Below, one piece after another: positions 27,707-35,055 of a DNA stretch of 64,000 bases (its first letter is position 1; each line of letters opens with the position of its first letter). The notes under the pieces are model-generated. The model made no database searches and was not told the origin of the DNA. It saw nothing but the letters and a program-made list of their open reading frames with translations. Position numbers and translations under genes: made by a program. Origin of the DNA: Fen-1258 sp041658245 (GTDB lineage: Bacteria; Bacteroidota; Ignavibacteria; Ignavibacteriales; Melioribacteraceae); NCBI GenBank assembly GCA_041658245.1, contig JBBAAM010000006.1, forward strand, positions 1-64,000, read 5' to 3'.

Positions 27707-27872
27707 ACAATTGTATAGTTTACATAATATACATTATGCGTGCAGTATTTCTAAGTAGACCTAATTAACTGAATCATTTAACTGTGGGCTTTGTCTACAT
27801 TTATGCAATTCTTCAAACTGATTTTCGATTATCATTTATGCAGTTTAAATGTAATTCCTTTATTTTGCGTCT
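27707..27872. other. Host-prophage junction region
   Basis: 166 non-coding bases between the host ftsY stop and the last prophage gene. It must contain the left attachment boundary or the transition to host sequence. It holds a 10-bp direct repeat CATTTATGCA at 27798-27807 and 27833-27842. No tRNA, gene remnant or terminator is recognised, and the core site cannot be set without the other end. Confidence 0.45.
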
Positions 27873-28262
27873 TTATTTTAACAGCAACAGCAATCCAATC
27901 ACAACTGCAACCGCGGAACTGAATCCGATCGTAAATCTATCATACCAGCTTGGCTTGATTGCTTCCATCTGCTCCTTTATTGCAGCAATGATCTGATCCC
28001 TTAAACTTATAATTTTATCCTTATCATCAATCGTCCGCTTTAACAATCCGACTTCACTTATAAGTAAAGTTTTCTCATACTTCACTGCATCCAGCTCAAT
28101 GAACTTTAACGTGATGTATTTCAGTTCTTCGATCGAGACTTTAACGTGAACACTGTCAATCGGTTGTATCAGCTTTGTCTGGCCGGTTACGGTAATAAAG
28201 CTTAATAACAGAATCAATATTAACTGCATTAAAGACTTCATTTTGTTTTTTCTCTTTTTCAA
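27873..28262 (-). CDS. Outer lysis (spanin-like) or terminal membrane protein
   Basis: 129 residues: an N-terminal signal/membrane segment (LMQLILILLLSFITVTGQT), a long charged helical middle (about 35-105) likely to form a coiled coil, and a C-terminal membrane helix ending in LLLLLK. Its first 107 bases overlap the end of the upstream gene in another frame. The two-ended membrane topology with a periplasmic coil resembles unimolecular spanins, but there is no lipobox. Function inferred from position in the lysis block. Confidence 0.55.
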   Translation of the reverse strand: MKKRKNKMKSLMQLILILLLSFITVTGQTKLIQPIDSVHVKVSIEELKYITLKFIELDAVKYEKTLLISEVGLLKRTIDDKDKIISLRDQIIAAIKEQMEAIKPSWYDRFTIGFSSAVAVVIGLLLLLK

Positions 28263-28476
28263 TTATGATCGGCTTAAATTGTCTCTCAAGTACCCAAACA
28301 GAATCTACCCGGGACCTGGCTATTTGTTCGATCTGATCCGAGAGCTGAACCTTTTCATCAATTTGCTTTTGATAGATCTCTTCTAATTTTTTATTTTGAC
28401 TGCAGCTTCTAAAATGACCGAATGCCAAAATCAGAATTATTACTCCAAGCAAAAATATATTTAGTTTATTGTTCAT
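28156..28476 (-). CDS. Rz-like inner-membrane spanin candidate
   Basis: 106 residues: an N-terminal membrane anchor (about 6-22), then a coiled-coil periplasmic part with heptad-like Leu/Ile spacing (KLEEIYQKQIDEKVQLSDQIEQIA). This is the form of an i-spanin, which with an outer-membrane partner fuses the membranes at lysis. It follows the endolysin with a four-base overlap and shares 107 bases with the next gene, like Rz/Rz1. Confidence 0.6.
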   Translation of the reverse strand: MNNKLNIFLLGVIILILAFGHFRSCSQNKKLEEIYQKQIDEKVQLSDQIEQIARSRVDSVWVLERQFKPIIIEKEKKQNEVFNAVNIDSVIKLYYRNRPDKADTTD

Positions 28477-28904
28477 GACGGATCGAACATTTTTATTTCC
28501 GGAAGTCCGGTCATTCTGATATCAACATGTACCCAAGTGATATTTTTTTCCATTGCGGTTATTTGATCGAACGGTTCAAGATGCTGATTGGCAAGAATTA
28601 TTTCCCGGACATTATCAGAATTGATTTCATCAATTGTAAAATCAGCAGCTCTTCCGAAACGATGCTGGGAAAAATTTGCACCGACCGGATTAGACGGACA
28701 TCTGAATCCCCTGCTCTTCATCAATCCGCCAACATGCCAATCATTTACATGCATCGGTTTATTAAAATAATCTCTCAACTGATCCAACAATTTTAGAATT
28801 CTTATATCCATACAGATCAAAGAATTTTCACCGAGTAGTTTATAAGTGAACGGATCTACTAATTCCTGTACAAGAAAATGTTTTGGTTTATAATATTCTC
28901 TCAT
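28473..28904 (-). CDS. Endolysin, M15-type peptidoglycan peptidase
   Basis: 143 residues. The zinc site of M15/VanY-like peptidases is seen as QHRFGRAADFTI (H-x6-D) and the later WVHVDIR (H-x-D). Such phage enzymes cut peptide cross-links in the cell wall. It has no signal peptide, so a holin is needed for release; holin candidates lie directly upstream. Overlaps the upstream gene by four bases. Confidence 0.85.
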   Translation of the reverse strand: MREYYKPKHFLVQELVDPFTYKLLGENSLICMDIRILKLLDQLRDYFNKPMHVNDWHVGGLMKSRGFRCPSNPVGANFSQHRFGRAADFTIDEINSDNVREIILANQHLEPFDQITAMEKNITWVHVDIRMTGLPEIKMFDPS

Positions 28905-29182
28905 GACTTCACCTCATCATCTCCCGTTTCACTTTTCACATTTCCCGCTGAAACTTCCTTCCCTTTCTGGTATGCCTTCCAGCCGAATAACGATGTAAGC
29001 AGCGCACTTATTATTGTTGCCAGACTTATAATCAGATCCGGATGAGTTAAGCAAACATAAAACATTGCAAAGGTTAGAACAGTTGTAAACAAAAGCATGG
29101 TATATAATACACCGATCCTCATACTTGACGGATTACCGGTATCTTCGCTTAATGCTTTACCTAAAAACTCGAATAGTTTCAT
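28901..29182 (-). CDS. Holin-like membrane protein
   Basis: 93 residues: two hydrophobic helices (about 25-45 and 52-70) separated by a short turn and a charged tail (KGKEVSAGNVKSETGDDEVK), the plan of class II holins. ATG at 29182 is preferred because AAAGGTG lies six bases upstream; a GTG at 29191 is in frame. Immediately before the endolysin. Confidence 0.6.
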   Translation of the reverse strand: MKLFEFLGKALSEDTGNPSSMRIGVLYTMLLFTTVLTFAMFYVCLTHPDLIISLATIISALLTSLFGWKAYQKGKEVSAGNVKSETGDDEVKS

Positions 29183-29193
29183 ATCTATCACCT

Positions 29194-29682
29194 TTACTTT
29201 TTGGAAATCAATTCCTTAATAATTGTAATTACAACCGGTATCAATCCGCTTAAGAACCAATCGTTGCGTAAAATAAAAGTAAGCCCTAAAAAAACAACTG
29301 TTGCAAAAATAATTATAGATACTTTATTTAACTTCAACGCGGTGATCAATAAAATCCTTTTTCTGTGTGCAGCTTCCCGTTCATACATGCCGGCAACAAC
29401 TTTACCGATCGACATAGTTTGTTCCGTCCCGTTCTTAACTGTTACAGTAAGAGCATCTTTTATTTCTAAGAACATGCTATCGGCATTGGTTATATATGCA
29501 GAAATAGAATTCTCAACTACGTGTAATTTTTTACGCAGCATTAAAAAATCCCATCCGCTCGGCAATGTTTCCGCCAGCTCTTGAATTTCGTCCGGGTTCA
29601 GCTCTTCAACATTTGAAGGCGTAACAATCTTACCCGAACATTCTAGTTTATATCCGCCAGCTGCCAGATCGAATTTTGCCAT
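29194..29682 (-). CDS. Phage membrane protein, possible second holin
   Basis: 162 residues: about 115 soluble, mostly helical residues, then two C-terminal membrane helices (VSIIIFATVVFLGLTFIL and WFLSGLIPVVITIIKELI). The N-terminal part reads like a small tail-related or sensing domain (GWDFLMLRKKLHVVENSI). No family recognised. It lies between the fibre gene and the holin-like gene, so a role in lysis or membrane attachment is likely. Confidence 0.45.
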   Translation of the reverse strand: MAKFDLAAGGYKLECSGKIVTPSNVEELNPDEIQELAETLPSGWDFLMLRKKLHVVENSISAYITNADSMFLEIKDALTVTVKNGTEQTMSIGKVVAGMYEREAAHRKRILLITALKLNKVSIIIFATVVFLGLTFILRNDWFLSGLIPVVITIIKELISKK

Positions 29683-29727
29683 TTCTCACTCCCATATTTT
29701 TAGATATCATATTTTTCCCCCGCGTAA

Positions 29728-31764
29728 TTAATTATTTTCAACACCAATGCAAATCCATTTTGTTGTACTTGAATAATATTGAAACCGGATAATTCCACTG
29801 GCATTCATTGTTATTGAATTGGCTGGGATATTTGCCAAGTTGCCGCCGGTTTCCGTAAATGTTGTGGTCGCCGTTGTACATAAAATTGTAATGATCTTTC
29901 CATTAACACCGCCGTTAATTGTTGCGATTGAACCGTTATAATTTGTTGTGATGGATGTTTTACCGGCAGCTTCCATGGGTGATGCGTTGGATGCTTGCCA
30001 AACATTTATTAGGTCATCGGTGAATACTAAATCACCATGAATTTCTAACAAATTTCTTACATAAACATTTCCATTATCAAAATAACCAGCCCAATTAGTT
30101 GCACCGCCGGATGCATCTCCATAAACACCAACGGCATATCCGCCAACGGAAACCCCATAACATTTTATTCCATATCCCTCACCGTTATCCGTTGCATTGC
30201 CTTTAAATGATCCGGCAATTGCAAAATTGCCCGCACCGGCCATGTTATTTTCAACGACAAGGTTATATGCAAAATTATTTGTACTTGTTATCCAAATGCC
30301 ATTTGCCGAGCCAACCATCTTAACAAAATTAGTACCGCCGGAATCAAAGAATTTTATTGAATTAGTTGCGGCATCAAGTACAACCCGCAAACCGGATGAT
30401 GCCGTTTGAAATGTACCCGCAACGGTTAATGCCGTTCCATCCCATAACAATTTATTGCCTGTGGAATTACCGATCGAAAACTTTGGCGTGCCGTTTACAT
30501 CACCAATCCAAAATCCGGTGCCGGTATCGTATGCCGTTTGCCCGGATCTTATTTTTGCACCGCCGGATGCTAATACCAATCCGCCGCCGGTTAAACTTAA
30601 TTCTCCATTAATAGCGCTTAATGTTACATCCGCATTTGCTGCAACCGTTCCTAATTTTGTTTTCTCCGTTCCGGTATATGCCTTATTTGTTGTACCGTCA
30701 GTTATCGAATCGGCAGAAATTGTGTTGGTTAATGTGATAGATCCTTTAACAGCTAACGTTGTACCGTTCCAACTAATTTGATTATTTGTATCACCGGTAA
30801 AACTAAATGTACCATCCGCCAATATCTTAACATTTGCATTTGCTAATAATTGATTTGCTTTACATCCATAAATTCCGGTTGGATTCATCAGCAACCCGGC
30901 GGAACTTGCCGATCCGTCACCAACTGTTGCCGATGTTCTTATAACTCCGCTTGTATAAATTTCAAATTCAACTTCTTTTATTTTTCCGCTTGAAAATGTT
31001 GGCGCAGATCCGTTTGTAGGCAGATCAAAAACCAATCCCAACACAGCGGAGTAACCTCGTATTCCGTTAATATCAATTACAAATCCATTTGAACCAGCAC
31101 CGGCATTTGTAATTTTAACGCCGCCCGCGCCGCTTAATTCTATCATACCTTTAAAATAAGCCGAACCATCAGCATTCAAAGTTATCATTTCAGTTATGTT
31201 ATTGCGGATCTTTAATGCGCCGGCTGTAATATAAACGTTTGATTGATTTGCGCCGATTTGACCGATCAATATGTTACCGGATATATCCCATTGTGCAAGC
31301 TGTGTTGTATAATTGCGGATCCGGATCCCGTTTGTTGAATCAACAGTTATATTCGGAAACCCGGCTGCATATTTACCGAATGCGGAGCCGTAGGCGGCGG
31401 CAGTGTAACCGTACATTCCATTCAGATTGCCGATCAATGCGTGCGTTATTTCTGCGGTATATAATTTAGAATGAGCATCTAAACCATTATACATTACAAA
31501 GCGCGGTGCGTTTGCACTTATCGAATCAAAGAACATTCCGGCTTGCCGTGCGGTGTTGGTTGTATTGCCAATACGGATCCATCTTTTGCCCGCAGCAGTT
31601 GCCGCCGTTAAATATTGTTTACCGGAATTAATATTAATTATTGCTTTGCCTTTACCATCCAAACCAATGCACGTTGCTTTTATTTCTTCAGTTAATACAA
31701 ATGCACCGGTGGCATCATATTCCCCTTTGTAAGTATAAATCAAATCATTGGCAATAAAATCCAT
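29728..31764 (-). CDS. Tail fibre / receptor-binding protein
   Basis: 678 residues, beta-rich and low in charge, full of Gly/Thr/Asn turns. Repeated short modules occur, e.g. pairs of 'xxNxxxWNGTTLAVKG' and 'xxNKLLWDGTALTVAG' around residues 320-450, typical of trimeric fibre shafts. The C-terminal part (GDLVFTDD onward) may be the receptor-binding tip. Position after the tail tip genes supports the call. No diversity-generating retroelement template or reverse transcriptase is present nearby. Confidence 0.7.
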   Translation of the reverse strand: MDFIANDLIYTYKGEYDATGAFVLTEEIKATCIGLDGKGKAIININSGKQYLTAATAAGKRWIRIGNTTNTARQAGMFFDSISANAPRFVMYNGLDAHSKLYTAEITHALIGNLNGMYGYTAAAYGSAFGKYAAGFPNITVDSTNGIRIRNYTTQLAQWDISGNILIGQIGANQSNVYITAGALKIRNNITEMITLNADGSAYFKGMIELSGAGGVKITNAGAGSNGFVIDINGIRGYSAVLGLVFDLPTNGSAPTFSSGKIKEVEFEIYTSGVIRTSATVGDGSASSAGLLMNPTGIYGCKANQLLANANVKILADGTFSFTGDTNNQISWNGTTLAVKGSITLTNTISADSITDGTTNKAYTGTEKTKLGTVAANADVTLSAINGELSLTGGGLVLASGGAKIRSGQTAYDTGTGFWIGDVNGTPKFSIGNSTGNKLLWDGTALTVAGTFQTASSGLRVVLDAATNSIKFFDSGGTNFVKMVGSANGIWITSTNNFAYNLVVENNMAGAGNFAIAGSFKGNATDNGEGYGIKCYGVSVGGYAVGVYGDASGGATNWAGYFDNGNVYVRNLLEIHGDLVFTDDLINVWQASNASPMEAAGKTSITTNYNGSIATINGGVNGKIITILCTTATTTFTETGGNLANIPANSITMNASGIIRFQYYSSTTKWICIGVENN

Positions 31765-31772
31765 TCTATTCC

Positions 31773-32225
31773 TTAATTGCTGTTTTCTAAAACCAAAACA
31801 TATTTTGTTTTTAACGATCCGGTAACCGTTGAAACTCCGTTAATTGTTGCTGCCATAGATGCGTTTGCATACAACTTTGCATTGAACGCTGATTGACCCG
31901 CAATTATTCCCGCCATATTTGATGCACCCATTATATTGCCGGAAAATGTTGATTGACCGGAAATTGATGCTGCCAAGGACCTGAATGTATGCAATGTCCC
32001 CGGGAATGCTGCTTGACCTGCAATGGACCCTGCAAATGAACGCATTACATACATTACCGCACTTATTGATGTAACACCCGCAACTGTTCCCGCCAAAGAT
32101 CTTAACGCATAAATTGCAGCGCTTGCTATTGATTGCCCTGCAATTACACCCGCCATATCTTCATAAACAATTATTTGCGTTAAACTTCCAATTGATGCAT
32201 TGCCGTATTGTTCATTACCGTACAT
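31773..32225 (-). CDS. Tail protein with six 20-residue repeats
   Basis: 150 residues. After a 22-residue lead, six tandem units of exactly 20 residues run to residue 142. Each has the form [MLF]-A-x-x-I/V-A/S/N-G-Q/V-x-x-x-x-x-x-x-x, e.g. MAGVIAGQS, LAGTVAGVT, FAGSIAGQA, LAASISGQS, MAGIIAGQS, MAATINGVS. Such regular units form beta-solenoids in tail fibres. It lies just before the large fibre gene and is probably a fibre segment or connector. Confidence 0.6.
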   Translation of the reverse strand: MYGNEQYGNASIGSLTQIIVYEDMAGVIAGQSIASAAIYALRSLAGTVAGVTSISAVMYVMRSFAGSIAGQAAFPGTLHTFRSLAASISGQSTFSGNIMGASNMAGIIAGQSAFNAKLYANASMAATINGVSTVTGSLKTKYVLVLENSN

Positions 32226-32228
32226 TAA

Positions 32229-32564
32229 TTATCCCTTTGGAATTTTAAGTTTTACAATCTCTCTTTTCTGTTGTATTAAATTACTTGCCTCTGGTCTGTT
32301 TTCTACAATCCTTTCCCAAATGGCTATTACCATTTCATCTATTGGTGAAACAATATCAAGTTCTTTCTTTCGCAGTTCTTGAACTGTTGGCGGTAGTGGA
32401 TTTGCTTCTCTGAATTTTATCTCATCAAATTTCTGTTGAGCAAGAATTTTTAATTCGCTATCTGTTTTGGTTAAAGAATCTGTACCAAGTCCTATTTTAT
32501 AAATAGTGCCATCCTCATCTTTGAACTTTGCAATTACTTCGGTTGTATATTTTATAAATTCCAT
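32229..32564 (-). CDS. Small tail fibre-associated protein
   Basis: 111 residues, unrecognised. A short beta part (VIAKFKDEDGTIYKIGLG) is followed by a helical part (LKILAQQKFDEIKF...PIDEMVIAIWERIVENRPEASNLIQQ). Placed between two fibre-type genes, it could be a fibre assembly chaperone, which is inference from position and size only. Confidence 0.45.
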   Translation of the reverse strand: MEFIKYTTEVIAKFKDEDGTIYKIGLGTDSLTKTDSELKILAQQKFDEIKFREANPLPPTVQELRKKELDIVSPIDEMVIAIWERIVENRPEASNLIQQKREIVKLKIPKG

Positions 32565-32579
32565 TTTATATCCTCTAAG

Positions 32580-34031
32580 TTATGGACTCAATCTTTTAGC
32601 TTCTAAGTGAGAACCTTCAAAAACTGTTGTATCACTTACCTCTGCTGTGTTTTGTGCCCATTGTAAAGTTATATTTCCAGCCGTAGTTGAAGTCTTTATA
32701 TAGGCGGTTAAAATTATTAATGCACTCACCGATTCGCCGGTGTTCCCTGCCCCCACTTCGGTTATTGTCCCCCTCCATTGGAAAGCGTAACCACCATTCA
32801 TTCCATGCGAGTTCCATCTACCTGTAGCTCCAGTCGGAACAGTAAATTGATGTTTGAAATCCGCAACTCCAGATGCATGGTAAATTATGAAATAAGTAAT
32901 AGTCCATGTCTCATTCGCACCTAAAGCAAAGACCAAATGGTTATCATCCTGCAATGTTATTGAGTTATTTACTATTTCATCTGCGGTTTTATAAACATAA
33001 GTCGCCGCAGCAGCACTTGTCTGAGAAAGCAACTGAAAATTAGTTCCATCATAAATCACTGAACACAACTGACCCGCTTTAATATCTCCATCAGCAAGGT
33101 CAACATTATATTGCTTCTTTATTGTTATTACACCAAGAGCGTTTACATTAAGCGTGCAAGCTCCCGTATTGATTGTGTTCGCTTTGAAATGATAAACTGC
33201 ACCAGTTACATAAGCACTCGGAGCGGGTACTAAAGTAATTGCATAAGCATCAGTAGTACCAGCATCAGCGGCATAAAGGAAAGACCCTTTAGAAATTGTT
33301 TGTGCTATATCTGCAACTCTTGGTATTCTCGTTGTATCCGTTCCAGCAGCAACCTCTGTTTCAACAGTCAACTCTGCTATACCAGATACAGTAGTAGAAG
33401 CCACTGATTCACTCGGCATCGCATGTTTATGATCTCGCCTTGCGGCAACCGAAGCAGTTCCAACAGCAGCAGAATCTCCAAACGCCTGTGTGCTTGGTAC
33501 AGTTGCATCAAACAATGCTTTTAATGAAGCAATCGTTTCTCCATAAGCAATGCCTATATAATTAATCAATCCAGTTGCGGGTGCAATTAGTTTTAATAAC
33601 CAACCATGTTTAGTTGTTGACGCATCGTTTGTAGTTACATCAGTTGTTGCGCCATTTATTAGTGCACCGTCAATATCATTAATCGTTTTTGATGTTAATG
33701 ATAAGATCATCTTATAAGTTTTGCCGCCGATATTGTGTGTTTTTGCTGTGTTGGTACTACCTTCGCCATTATAACTATTTCCAACTGCGGGACGGACAAT
33801 AGTTAAAGTATCTGTGGTCTTTGCAGTGACACGAATAATTTCAACATTAGGATCATCAAACGGTCTTTTATAATCTGTTGAATTGTACCATATAAGATTA
33901 AAATTTCCGCTTGCGGGATCCGGTAATTTAGCACCTTCACCGGATGCCAAAACAATAGACGTTGCCGTATCATCATATCCGGTACTGACTGTTACTTCAA
34001 CACCATTTTTAGCTTGATCAAGTACATTCAT
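32580..34031 (-). CDS. Tail fibre-like protein
   Basis: 483 residues. The N-terminal 115 residues (VTVSTGYDDTATSIVLASGEG... IIRVTAKTTDTLTIVRPAVGN) are of the type seen at the virion-attached end of many phage fibres. A middle part has repeated short Thr/Ala segments, and the last 150 residues form a separate beta-rich domain (LVFALGANETWTITY... TGRWNSHGMNGGYAFQWRGTI) that could bind the receptor. Close upstream ribosome site and 14-base gap to the preceding gene. Confidence 0.6.
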   Translation of the reverse strand: MNVLDQAKNGVEVTVSTGYDDTATSIVLASGEGAKLPDPASGNFNLIWYNSTDYKRPFDDPNVEIIRVTAKTTDTLTIVRPAVGNSYNGEGSTNTAKTHNIGGKTYKMILSLTSKTINDIDGALINGATTDVTTNDASTTKHGWLLKLIAPATGLINYIGIAYGETIASLKALFDATVPSTQAFGDSAAVGTASVAARRDHKHAMPSESVASTTVSGIAELTVETEVAAGTDTTRIPRVADIAQTISKGSFLYAADAGTTDAYAITLVPAPSAYVTGAVYHFKANTINTGACTLNVNALGVITIKKQYNVDLADGDIKAGQLCSVIYDGTNFQLLSQTSAAAATYVYKTADEIVNNSITLQDDNHLVFALGANETWTITYFIIYHASGVADFKHQFTVPTGATGRWNSHGMNGGYAFQWRGTITEVGAGNTGESVSALIILTAYIKTSTTAGNITLQWAQNTAEVSDTTVFEGSHLEAKRLSP

Positions 34032-34045
34032 AGTTAACCGCCTTT

Positions 34046-34768
34046 TTAATCTTGTGTAATAGTTAGCGTACCCGCCGGGAATCTCGGCGTATCACCGGCA
34101 TCAATTGTTTTTGGCGTTGTTAATGCACCCCATCCCAAAACATTGCCTAACGTTGCCGCATCAACAACCGCAAAATGTGTTAATGCAGATGAACCGGCGG
34201 TGCACTCTGCAAATGCAATTTCGGTACCGTTGCTTTTAGAACCACCCGATGCAGCTGGAAAGTTTGTTGCATTGTTCGTTACTGCTTTGCGTGCATACCC
34301 GGTATAAGTTGCTTCGGCAATGCCCGTAGTGTTCACGATTGGCATCGCACCAGCCGGAGTAATTGAACCATTATCTAGATAAGTTGTTACAGCACCAACG
34401 GAAGCGATCAATAATTCCGCTCCAGTACTGCGACCATATATTTTATAACCCGTTGCTCCGGCAACAGCACCCCAATTAACATTCACCCCGCCGATAGCAG
34501 CAAGAGCCAAAGAGGTTTCTGCCGAAGGAGTTGTTTCTCCTGCTGGAGTTAGAGCGGTTACGCGATAATAGTATGTGCCGATAGCGAGAGTGCCTGCGCC
34601 AGCTGTGAAGGCGGCATTGACAGGCGCGGCAATTGTCGTTCCGGTTGATGCATCATTTGGTGCCGCTATCAATAATGCAATGTAAACGGTTGCCGGGCGT
34701 GTAAAATCACCGCCGCCGAATACATGATCCAATATTTTATTTTCTGCATAATCGCTGAATGAACCCAT
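34046..34768 (-). CDS. Small tail protein with an inserted FN3-like domain
   Basis: 240 residues. The ends match a small phage tail protein type: start GSFSDYAENKILDHVFGGGDFTRPATVYIALL and end GYARKAVTNNATNFPAASGG... WGALTTPKTIDAGDTPRFPAGTLTI. Between them, at about residues 50-145, sits a fibronectin III-like domain (GTYYYRVTALTPAGETTPSAE... WGAVAGATGYKIYGR). Exposed Ig/FN3 inserts on virions are known to bind surfaces or glycans weakly. Confidence 0.65.
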   Translation of the reverse strand: MGSFSDYAENKILDHVFGGGDFTRPATVYIALLIAAPNDASTGTTIAAPVNAAFTAGAGTLAIGTYYYRVTALTPAGETTPSAETSLALAAIGGVNVNWGAVAGATGYKIYGRSTGAELLIASVGAVTTYLDNGSITPAGAMPIVNTTGIAEATYTGYARKAVTNNATNFPAASGGSKSNGTEIAFAECTAGSSALTHFAVVDAATLGNVLGWGALTTPKTIDAGDTPRFPAGTLTITQD

Positions 34769-34790
34769 TTTGTAACCTCACTTTTTATTT

Positions 34791-35039
34791 TTAGTAATAA
34801 TCTAATTTTTTAACTTGTCCGACCGGCGCAACAAAACTAAATCCGCTTATGCCTTGTGTTCCCGGCATCAGATCATTATTGTTTGCACCGTTGCGCGTAC
34901 GTACAAAATCCGCTTCAATACCAACTATAATATTTCCTTCAGCATCCGTTTCTGCAATGAATGAAACACCATCGCCGTCAACCATTCCAGCTGAAAAATT
35001 TTCACTCCCGGTTCTTATGATGAAAAAACTTTGTAACAT
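34791..35039 (-). CDS. Small hypothetical tail protein
   Basis: 82 residues, beta-rich (FFIIRTGSENFSAGMVDGDGVSFIAETDAEGNIIVGIEADFV), no family recognised. Between the large tail tip gene and the FN3-insert protein on the same strand, so probably a minor virion part. Confidence 0.5.
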   Translation of the reverse strand: MLQSFFIIRTGSENFSAGMVDGDGVSFIAETDAEGNIIVGIEADFVRTRNGANNNDLMPGTQGISGFSFVAPVGQVKKLDYY

Positions 35040-35055
35040 CAGTCCACCTTTATTT

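Noticed and set aside
27873..34031. Possible diversity-generating retroelement acting on the tail fibres
   Set aside because: No reverse transcriptase gene and no template/variable repeat pair with adenine-specific changes were seen in the window.
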